From positions 1,364,001-1,428,000 of the forward strand of contig OZ221969.1 of assembly GCA_965119715.1 (NCBI GenBank): a DNA stretch of 64,000 nt. Direction: 5' to 3'. Below are positions 48,080 through 55,001 of the stretch, one piece after another. Each line of letters begins with the position of its first letter. Position 1 is the first letter of the stretch. The position numbers and the translations under genes were made by a program. The DNA is from JASBYZ01 sp029983705. GTDB taxonomy: Bacteria > Actinomycetota > Coriobacteriia > Coriobacteriales > JAEZZM01. The notes beneath the pieces are model-generated. The model had not been told where the DNA came from, did not search any database, and was given only the letters and a program-made list of their open reading frames with translations.

Positions 48080-48370
48080 TTACTTTTTTAAAATAGATTT
48101 TACGACCATGATGTCGCTCTCTTCTACTGACTCAAGATGGTGCCACTCATTAGGAGCTAAAGCGATAACTTTGCCAGGAACAATCTCTACAGTCTCCTCG
48201 TCAGAACTAAAGAGCACCTTGCCCTTATAAATAATTATCACTGCACTCTCAGGTGTATGATGACGAGAAACTTTTACGCCCGCTTCAAGATGAATATGTA
48301 TGATTGTGAGCCCACCTTCGTCAAGGAGGGTTTCAAGCTGTTGTGTGTCACTTGTGGTAAATTTTTTTAT
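48080..48370 (-). CDS. Small cupin protein, copy A, with ATA at the start position
   Basis: An open frame of 96 codons that aligns without gaps to the copy-B cupin: HIHLEAGVKVSRHHTPESA, IIYKGKVLFSSDEE and GKVIALAPNEWHHLESVEES. Here motif 1 has two adjacent His and motif 2 two His, so metal-binding is better preserved than in copy B. At the position of the paralog's ATG is ATA, just upstream of a run of As; no ATG, GTG or TTG precedes the core. An AAAGG lies nine bases before the ATA. Either a rare AUA start or a start-codon loss that silences it. Confidence 0.65.
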   Translation of the reverse strand: MKKFTTSDTQQLETLLDEGGLTIIHIHLEAGVKVSRHHTPESAVIIIYKGKVLFSSDEETVEIVPGKVIALAPNEWHHLESVEESDIMVVKSILKK

Positions 48371-48448
48371 TACGCTCTACCTTTCTCACCTTTTAGTGTT
48401 ATGTCGTACACTTCAGAATACTAAAAAAGTTAAGACAGGTAAACTATA

Positions 48449-49753
48449 TTATCTCTCAGAGAGATTAAAGAAAAGCTTTGTGCACAGTCCCGGATTATTG
48501 TAGGAAAGCTCTAGTGTGCCCTCATGTAGCGCAACTATCCTTTTGAGTATTGAGATTCCAAAATTAGCGTGATTGTTAAGGTAGTCTGATGAGTCAATCT
48601 CTTCAAGCTTCTCCTTACTGATACCGCCATTATCTTCAATAGTTACGCAGGCGCTTTTGCCGCTCTTAGTCAAACTTATTTTAATAGCAACCTGATCATT
48701 GTGGTAAATGCTGTTGAGCAAAACGTTACGAATTGCGCGCTCAATCAAGTTTTTATCGCCATCAATAGAAAGTCTCTCAAAGTGCACAAACTCGATAGTA
48801 AAATCGCGATCAATGCTATTAAGTAGAGCAATACTCATATCTCTCAGCAGTGCTTCTAAGTCTATCTTGCTCACCTTTGCTATCCCCTCTCCACTTTCGA
48901 GGCGATAAACCATATTAAGTCCGTCAAGAATTCTTGTAATGCTTTGGGTATTTGATTCAATCACCTTGAGGCTTTTGTGTTCGGGTAGCTCATCTGAGAG
49001 CTTTTGTGTGTATGCTGAAATAAGTGCAAGAGGCGTGCGCAAATCATGACTTATCCCTCTCAGCCAGCTATTTCTTTGAAGCTTTGCCTGCTCTAAATTT
49101 TGAGAGGTCTTATTGAGCGCAGCTTTAATATGTTTAAGCTGTCCTTTTTCATCCAACTCAACGCTTTGATTGTCAGAGAGCTTTATGATTGACTTCGTAA
49201 TTGGCGTAATCTCTTTATTAATTGCGTGCTTTGAGGCGTAGTAGCTTACAAAGAGTATGATAAAGAGCGCTGCCAAGATGATGAGTGGTAGGGCTAGTAA
49301 AAAATTAAAGTCAGAAACTTGCATATACAAAGAAGAAAACTTTGTATATGAGTCTTTAGGATAGATAAAGACTAAGAGCTTATCGTCAACAATATAGCTA
49401 AACACAGGATAATCTTTAAGGTACCACCTGCTAAAGCTTGCTACTTCAAGTGCACTATAGTCTCTAACAAGTTCTTGGGGTGCCTCAAAGGAGCTCAGGC
49501 AGTTTCCATCCCCATCAAGCACCAAAAGTCCAATATTATTGTGTCTAAGAAAACTCTGCGTCTCTTTAGATAAGTCAAAGAGCCCATCTGATTTAACAAG
49601 GCGCAGTGCATAGCTTGGGTTTGAATAGTTGTCGTGTTGCTCAGCATAACTAAAGAGCGCAAAAAGATAGACCAAGAGCGCAAAGATGATCAAAACGATG
49701 GTTATCCCCATAAACCTTAAGAGGGTTTGAGTAAAAAATTTAATCTCTTTCAC
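48449..49753 (-). CDS. Sensor histidine kinase
   Basis: 434 residues. Two membrane helices (about 12–36 and 150–172) enclose an extracellular sensor of about 110 residues. The H-box ISHDLRTPLALIS, N-box RNVLLNSIYHND, G1 VTIEDNGGIS and G2 NFGISILKRIV are all present. The partner regulator overlaps its start by four bases (ATGA). The divergent bacteriocin-type ABC transporter suggests sensing of an antimicrobial peptide. Confidence 0.92.
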   Translation of the reverse strand: MKEIKFFTQTLLRFMGITIVLIIFALLVYLFALFSYAEQHDNYSNPSYALRLVKSDGLFDLSKETQSFLRHNNIGLLVLDGDGNCLSSFEAPQELVRDYSALEVASFSRWYLKDYPVFSYIVDDKLLVFIYPKDSYTKFSSLYMQVSDFNFLLALPLIILAALFIILFVSYYASKHAINKEITPITKSIIKLSDNQSVELDEKGQLKHIKAALNKTSQNLEQAKLQRNSWLRGISHDLRTPLALISAYTQKLSDELPEHKSLKVIESNTQSITRILDGLNMVYRLESGEGIAKVSKIDLEALLRDMSIALLNSIDRDFTIEFVHFERLSIDGDKNLIERAIRNVLLNSIYHNDQVAIKISLTKSGKSACVTIEDNGGISKEKLEEIDSSDYLNNHANFGISILKRIVALHEGTLELSYNNPGLCTKLFFNLSER

Positions 49754-50439
49754 GCGCGCACCTTTAAAACGTAGCCAAGACCCTTATAGGTTAATAAGCT
49801 TTGGGGATCAGATGGATTGAGCTCAATTTTTTGTCTAATCTTTCTCATGTGTGCCATTAAGGTATTCTCATAAGCAAAATGCTCTGGCCCCCACACGTAG
49901 TCTAATATTTGGTCAATTGAGACAATTCTATTCTTATTACGGTAGAGTACCTGCAAAATTTTAAATTCTTTAGCAGTAAGACTTATCTCCATCCCTTCTT
50001 TAATTACGAGGGCGCGCGAAAAATCAATTTGGGCACTCTCAAGCTCTACTAGATCTACCTCTGGATATGCACGGTTAAGAATCGCTTGTAAACGAAGGAT
50101 TAAGTCGCGCTCTTTAAAAGGCTTAACAATGTAGTCATCTGCCCCTAGATCAAAGCCGCTGTACTGCTGTTCTATATCTGAGACTGCCGATAAAAACAAA
50201 ACCGGTATTGTTGAGGATTGTCTGATGTGCCTGATAATGTCAAAGCCGCTGCCATCGGGAAGCATAATATCAAGAATGGCAAAATCAATCTGCTCTACAT
50301 CAAATATCTCGAAAGCTTCTTTCACGCTTTTTGCAGTATAAATACGGCTATAGCCTTCTTTTCTTAACACAGCTGCAAGGTAGTCTAAAAGCTCAGGCTC
50401 ATCATCTACTATAAGCAGGCGTCTCATCTTATTGCTCAC
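49750..50439 (-). CDS. OmpR/PhoB-type response regulator
   Basis: 229 residues. The receiver has LLIVDDEPELL, the phospho-acceptor Asp in FAILDIMLPDGSG and the Lys in YIVKPFKERDL. The C-terminal winged helix has LTAKEFKILQVLYRNKNRIV and the family ending GLGYVLK. I chose GTG 50439 (GAGG eight bases upstream) over GTG 50448. Its promoter region carries TTAAGG direct repeats that are likely its own binding sites. Confidence 0.93.
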   Translation of the reverse strand: MSNKMRRLLIVDDEPELLDYLAAVLRKEGYSRIYTAKSVKEAFEIFDVEQIDFAILDIMLPDGSGFDIIRHIRQSSTIPVLFLSAVSDIEQQYSGFDLGADDYIVKPFKERDLILRLQAILNRAYPEVDLVELESAQIDFSRALVIKEGMEISLTAKEFKILQVLYRNKNRIVSIDQILDYVWGPEHFAYENTLMAHMRKIRQKIELNPSDPQSLLTYKGLGYVLKVRA

Positions 50440-50459
50440 ATCTTTCACCTCAAGAAAAT

Positions 50460-50488
50460 TTTATCAGCACACAGCTTTCCCCGATCAA
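50460..50488 (-). promoter_or_regulatory. Promoter of the two-component genes
   Basis: On the minus strand, TTGATC (50488–50483) and GATAAA (50465–50460) are 17 bp apart, ending about 20 bp before the GTG start. Confidence 0.45.
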
Positions 50489-50491
50489 AAA

Positions 50492-50525
50492 TTAAGGACA
50501 TTTTAAGGTAGACATCATTTTAAAG
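50492..50525. promoter_or_regulatory. TTAAGG direct repeats, probable response-regulator sites
   Basis: TTAAGG (50492), TTAAGG (50503) and TTAAAG (50520): the first two are 11 bp apart, as in OmpR-type tandem sites. They lie upstream of both divergent promoters; the ABC side has a −10-like GATAAT (50554–50559) but no good −35, which suits an activated promoter. Confidence 0.5.
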
Positions 50526-50577
50526 TAAGCCAAGCTTATTAGGCTTATCTTTAGATAATTTGTCTGGAGGTAAACAT

Positions 50578-51483
50578 ATGAATGAAATCATATCGCTTAA
50601 CAATGTCACAAAAAGCTATGGTGACAAAACAGTTGTTGACATCAAAAATCTTCATATTCAGAAAAATTCTGTCTATGGACTCATTGGCCCTAATGGTGCT
50701 GGCAAGTCTACAACAATGAAAATGATTTGTGGACTCACAAGCCCAAGCAGTGGAACTATTAGTATTGGTGGGGAGATTTTTAGCAATAAAAACCGCTATC
50801 AGGTACTCAAGCACATTGGCTCACTTATTGAGTCTCCCGCATACTACGATAATTTAAGTGGATACGACAATCTTAATATAGTTAAAGAGTATAAAGGATT
50901 AAAAGAGTCTGACATTGCCCAAGCTCTTGATATCGTGGGGCTTACTAAGCATAAGGATAAGCAAGTTAAAAACTACTCCTTAGGCATGAAACAAAGGATA
51001 GGTATTGCCACTGCTCTTATTGGTTTTCCAGAAATCATCATTTTAGATGAGCCAACAAACGGTTTAGATCCACAGGCTATGGCAGACATGAGAGGCATAA
51101 TTAGCTCAATCGTTAAAGACTATAATTCTACCGTTCTCATCTCTTCTCATATCTTAGATGAAATAGAGAAAATAGCAGACAGCATAAGCATTATTGGTCA
51201 AGGTAAAATACTTTACCAAGGAACAATCACAAACTTCAAAAACACTCATCAGTCAGATATCTCACTTAAGACCTCAAACAATATACAGGCAAGTCAAATT
51301 CTTTCAGACTTTAATGCAAAACTCCTCCCTGATTCAGTACGTCTTCCTTTCATAGAAAATGAAGCGCTTGAGGTGGTATTAGACTGCCTCTATCAAAACA
51401 AAATCTATCCGTACAGAATTACCGAAGACAAGAAATCTTTAGAGGATATCTTCTTAGACTTCACCAAGTCTGAGCATTTATAG
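50578..51483 (+). CDS. ABC transporter ATP-binding protein, bacteriocin-immunity (LanF/BcrA) type
   Basis: 301 residues: Walker A GLIGPNGAGKSTTMKMICG, the LIESPAYYDNLSGYDNL stretch typical of LanF/BcrA, signature YSLGMKQRIGIA and Walker B IIILDEPTNGLD. ATG 50578 has GGAGG upstream; the TTG at 50560 would lack one. It forms an exporter with the two following permeases, probably protecting against lantibiotics or similar peptides, under control of the divergent two-component system. Confidence 0.88.
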   Translation: MNEIISLNNVTKSYGDKTVVDIKNLHIQKNSVYGLIGPNGAGKSTTMKMICGLTSPSSGTISIGGEIFSNKNRYQVLKHIGSLIESPAYYDNLSGYDNLNIVKEYKGLKESDIAQALDIVGLTKHKDKQVKNYSLGMKQRIGIATALIGFPEIIILDEPTNGLDPQAMADMRGIISSIVKDYNSTVLISSHILDEIEKIADSISIIGQGKILYQGTITNFKNTHQSDISLKTSNNIQASQILSDFNAKLLPDSVRLPFIENEALEVVLDCLYQNKIYPYRITEDKKSLEDIFLDFTKSEHL

Positions 51484-51495
51484 GGACTGATACGC

Positions 51496-52254
51496 ATGAG
51501 AACATCCTTACTCAAACTTGAGGTCCTTAAAGATAGGGGCACAAAAGATATCCTTGCTGCCCTCTTAGTTACCCTCGTGTCAATTGGCTTTATGTCTGTC
51601 ACCTTTTTTTCATCCGATTTTAGATCCACCATGGATACCTCAGAATTTGCCTGGCCAAAACTTCTAGATAACATTTTATTAATGAAAGTTATTATTATGC
51701 CGGTGTTTATTGCATCCATCGCTGGCAGGTCAGTTGAAATAGAAGACGCACATAATATGTGGAATCTTATTAAGAGCTCAGGAGTTTCTCTTCAAAAGCT
51801 CTATTTCACTAAGTTTTTATACTGTGCCCTTAAGCTTTTTATCTTTCAGATTATTGATTGGATTATCACACTTAGCTTTATTCATCTTGGAGGTATGACT
51901 CAACAAGCCCCACTACTATTGATAAGTACCACCTTTGTATCGCAGCTTGCCATCTCATACATGCTACTTGCTATCCACTATGTTCTCTCACTCAAGTGGT
52001 CAAATCAGCTTATTAGCACTGCAATTTCAATTATTGGCGCCTTAAGCGGCATTATATTTTTGCTCCTTGGAAGTAAATTTTCATCCTTTAACCCCTACAG
52101 CTGGATGGGCCATTTAATGACCATAGGAACTGAAAAGACTGCTGATGGCTGGAATATGTATTTTATCGACCAAGATCCAAAGATTTTTATTCTTTCTTTA
52201 ATAATTGGCACCCTCATTCTCATTGTGGGATCTAAATTGATGAGGAGTAAATAA
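51496..52254 (+). CDS. ABC permease, lantibiotic-immunity (EpiE/MutE-like)
   Basis: 252 residues and about six helices; it starts with a short N-terminal cytoplasmic segment (LKLEVLKDRGTKDILAALLV), with conserved topology of LanE/MutE permeases. Starts 12 bases after the ATPase, and its stop overlaps the next gene's start (TAATG). Paired with a second permease. Confidence 0.75.
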   Translation: MRTSLLKLEVLKDRGTKDILAALLVTLVSIGFMSVTFFSSDFRSTMDTSEFAWPKLLDNILLMKVIIMPVFIASIAGRSVEIEDAHNMWNLIKSSGVSLQKLYFTKFLYCALKLFIFQIIDWIITLSFIHLGGMTQQAPLLLISTTFVSQLAISYMLLAIHYVLSLKWSNQLISTAISIIGALSGIIFLLLGSKFSSFNPYSWMGHLMTIGTEKTADGWNMYFIDQDPKIFILSLIIGTLILIVGSKLMRSK

Positions 52255-52985
52255 TGAAGATATTTCTAAGTGAATTGAGGAAGTTAAAGCGCTCGAGCAT
52301 CATTTTGCCTCTCCTTATTGTTCCTTTAATCTCTGTAATATTTGGTAGTTTAAACTTTGTATTTAACCGAGAAATACTCACTCGTGAGTGGGTAAGCCTT
52401 ATCACCCAGGTCTACCTCTTTTATGGCCTCTTTTTTATGCCAGCCTTAATAGGAATTATGTGCTCCTATTCTTGGGGGCTTGAACATAAGAGAAACAATA
52501 TGAAACTTATACTTTCCAGTAAAACATCTTTTGTAAAGATAGTGCTCGCAAAAACTGCTGTGGTCTTTTGCATATATGCTATAAGTCAGCTCTACTTATT
52601 TATTCTCTATCTTATAGCAGGAACTTTGTTTTCTTTTTCAAGCCCACTGCCCTTAGAGCTTGTAGGCCTGTATATTGTTTCAAGCCTTGTTGCGGGATAC
52701 TTAGTTTGCATGCAGAGCTATATCTCACTCAAAATTAAGTCGTTTACCATACCAATAGTCATTGCAGTTGGCTTTAGCTTTCTTTCAATACTTATTGCTC
52801 AAAATAATGTGGTAACTGCGCTTAAATACGTATTTTCAAACGTTAGTGTAGTGTTAAACATGAATGCTTTTCCTGATACTGACTTAAGCCAAGTTGATTT
52901 AATAATCATGCTTATCATGTCAGCTCTAGTCTCTGCTATCTTTATTGGGCTTCAAGTACGCGAACTCAAACGTAGGGTAAGATAA
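52254..52985 (+). CDS. ABC permease, second lantibiotic-immunity subunit (EpiG/MutG-like)
   Basis: 243 residues and about six helices (start LSELRKLKRSSIILPLLIVP). It overlaps the preceding permease by one base, so they are coupled. The set of one ATPase and two different permeases is the LanFEG arrangement. It ends before a convergent hairpin with tyrS. Confidence 0.75.
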   Translation: MKIFLSELRKLKRSSIILPLLIVPLISVIFGSLNFVFNREILTREWVSLITQVYLFYGLFFMPALIGIMCSYSWGLEHKRNNMKLILSSKTSFVKIVLAKTAVVFCIYAISQLYLFILYLIAGTLFSFSSPLPLELVGLYIVSSLVAGYLVCMQSYISLKIKSFTIPIVIAVGFSFLSILIAQNNVVTALKYVFSNVSVVLNMNAFPDTDLSQVDLIIMLIMSALVSAIFIGLQVRELKRRVR

Positions 52986-52992
52986 ATTAATA

Positions 52993-53023
52993 AGCCTCGG
53001 AAAGTGTTTACTTTTCCGAGGCT
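52993..53023. terminator. Convergent terminator hairpin between the ABC operon and tyrS
   Basis: AGCCTCGGAAA (52993–53003) pairs perfectly with 53013–53023 around a 9-nt loop. For tyrS (minus strand) a T-rich TTATTAATTTAT follows; on the + strand an A-run follows, so it is better for the minus direction. Confidence 0.7.
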
Positions 53024-53052
53024 CAAAAAAACATTTAAATGCTCTGTTTAGC

Positions 53053-54258
53053 TTACTTCTTGATAAGTTTTACAAAGTTTCTCTTACCAACCTGAAGCAC
53101 TTTACCCTCAAGCGCTGCGCCATCCATATTGTATGCGCCCTTGGCTACTGACTCACCATCAAGCTTTACTCCTCCACCATCAATTAAGCGACGAGCTTCT
53201 CCACCTGATTTAGCCAAACCAGCATCATTAATTAAGGCTGGAAGATATACTTCCCCTTCAAGTTCTGCTGCAAACTCTTCTATATCATCTGGAATTTCAT
53301 GTGCCTTAAAGAGTGCATCAAAGCTCTCTTCTGCCTCCTGTGCTGCCGCCTCATCGTAGTAGCGAGCAACAATGTTTCTTGCAAGTGCACGCTTTACTTT
53401 ATTTGGATGTAAACTTTCATCCTTTAGACCCGCTTCAATCTTGTCAATTTCATCTACCGCCACATTTGATGCAAGACGATAGTACTTAACAATCATCTCG
53501 TCAGGAATTGACATGACCTTACCAAACATATCATTTGGCTCATCAGTAAGGCCAATGTAGTTCTTATAAGACTTTGACATCTTCTTAACGCCGTCAGTAC
53601 CTTCAAGAAGTGGCATAGTAATGCACACTTGAGGCTCAAGACCTTTTGCACTCATCAAGTCTCTACCTGCAAGAAGGTTAAAGAGCTGATCGGTTCCGCC
53701 CATCTCGATATCAGCTTTAATTTGTACCGAGTCATAAGCTTGAAGGGTTGGATATAAAAACTCATGAAGTGAGATTGACTGCTGATTGTTATAGCGATTG
53801 CTAAAGTCGTCACGCTCTAAAATTCTTGCAACAGTAAAGTTAGAGGTAAGCTCGAGTAAGTCTTTTAAGTTCATGCTTAAAAGCCAGTCAGCATTATATA
53901 CAAGCTCTGTCTTAGACTCATCTAAAACCTTAAATGCCTGCTCAATATAGGTTTTAGCATTAAAAGCAATCTCTTCAGAAGTGAGTGGAGGGCGGGTTGA
54001 ATTTCTGCCTGATGGGTCTCCAATTAATGCAGTACCATTACCAATAATTAAGGTTACCTTATGTCCTAAGTCCTGCATTTGGCGCATCTTATTAAGAGGC
54101 ACTGCATGACCAAGGTGCATATCAGGAGCAGTAGGGTCCACACCCAACTTGATATTAAGCGGTTTGCCTTTTTCTAGCTTAACTCTCAATTCTTTTTCTG
54201 GGATAATTTCATGCACACCTGATTTGATAATGTGCATTTGTTCATCTACTGATAACAC
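53053..54258 (-). CDS. tyrS: Tyrosyl-tRNA synthetase
   Basis: 401 residues, class I synthetase. The HIGH motif is HLGH in PDMHLGHAVPL, ALIGDPSGR follows, and the KMSKS motif is KKMSKSYKN near residue 230. The C-terminal S4 domain (LAKSGGEARRLIDGGGVKLD) binds tRNA. No T-box leader: only 54 bases separate it from the preceding gene, so it is expressed from a U32–peptidase–tyrS operon. Confidence 0.96.
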   Translation of the reverse strand: MLSVDEQMHIIKSGVHEIIPEKELRVKLEKGKPLNIKLGVDPTAPDMHLGHAVPLNKMRQMQDLGHKVTLIIGNGTALIGDPSGRNSTRPPLTSEEIAFNAKTYIEQAFKVLDESKTELVYNADWLLSMNLKDLLELTSNFTVARILERDDFSNRYNNQQSISLHEFLYPTLQAYDSVQIKADIEMGGTDQLFNLLAGRDLMSAKGLEPQVCITMPLLEGTDGVKKMSKSYKNYIGLTDEPNDMFGKVMSIPDEMIVKYYRLASNVAVDEIDKIEAGLKDESLHPNKVKRALARNIVARYYDEAAAQEAEESFDALFKAHEIPDDIEEFAAELEGEVYLPALINDAGLAKSGGEARRLIDGGGVKLDGESVAKGAYNMDGAALEGKVLQVGKRNFVKLIKK

Positions 54259-54312
54259 CTAATCTCCTTCATCATTGTCTTAAATTTTATTTACTAGTAT
54301 AACGATAATCAC

Positions 54313-54978
54313 TTAGGCAAGCCAATTAAATGATGCAATAGCTCCAGCCCTAAAATCTTTCTCAAATGCACTTAAGTCTAGATACCTCACGCCCTCATGC
54401 CATCCGTCATAGACTGCAAGTAAATTTATAACTTTCCCCTCTGTCTTATAGCACTTATATCCACACACGCTAATCGAGTGGTTTGCGTAGTAGCCCTGCA
54501 TGATATTCATAATAAGCGGCAAATTTTTATCTAAAATCCCTTTGATTTGTTCAAAATTCCACACATAGCTTGCGTGTGCCCTATAGCCCTCTAAACCTTT
54601 AGTATGTTTTGCAAGTTTATTTAAGATTGACGATAAGAAAAAAGGAATGGTGCCAATATGGGGGTTAAAAAATCTCTTGCGCGCAAAGTCAAAGGCTTTA
54701 GCTAAGCTAGCCTCTATTGGACTTTGATCTAAAAAAGCAGAAAGGCGTGCGCTTGCAACAATCGAGCACGTTCTATTTACCTTTGTAAGCGCGCCAATGG
54801 TTTGAGAGTCCATAGTAAGCTGGTGTTCATCTATAAGTGTTGCGCGCCCGTACCTATCTGCCATATAGGCATCACTTACTACAATGGCAGCATAGCCATA
54901 GGCACCTGGTTCCTGGCCAGCATAGTGCTTTGAGTGCTTTCTGTAATATTTGTCTAATAACTTTGCTAAAAAAGCCAT
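54313..54978 (-). CDS. Putative papain-like (C39-type) cysteine peptidase
   Basis: 221 residues. A possible catalytic Cys lies in VNRTCSIVASARL (about residue 71). The C-terminal part has QGYYANHSISVCGYKCY (His) and LLAVYDGWHEG (Asp), the order Cys–His–Asp of papain-fold C39-like domains. No signal peptide is evident. Between the U32 gene and tyrS with small gaps, likely one operon. Low identity to known families by eye; function unknown. Confidence 0.5.
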   Translation of the reverse strand: MAFLAKLLDKYYRKHSKHYAGQEPGAYGYAAIVVSDAYMADRYGRATLIDEHQLTMDSQTIGALTKVNRTCSIVASARLSAFLDQSPIEASLAKAFDFARKRFFNPHIGTIPFFLSSILNKLAKHTKGLEGYRAHASYVWNFEQIKGILDKNLPLIMNIMQGYYANHSISVCGYKCYKTEGKVINLLAVYDGWHEGVRYLDLSAFEKDFRAGAIASFNWLA

Positions 54979-55001
54979 CGTAAGTTTAGGGGCATCCTTA
55001 T

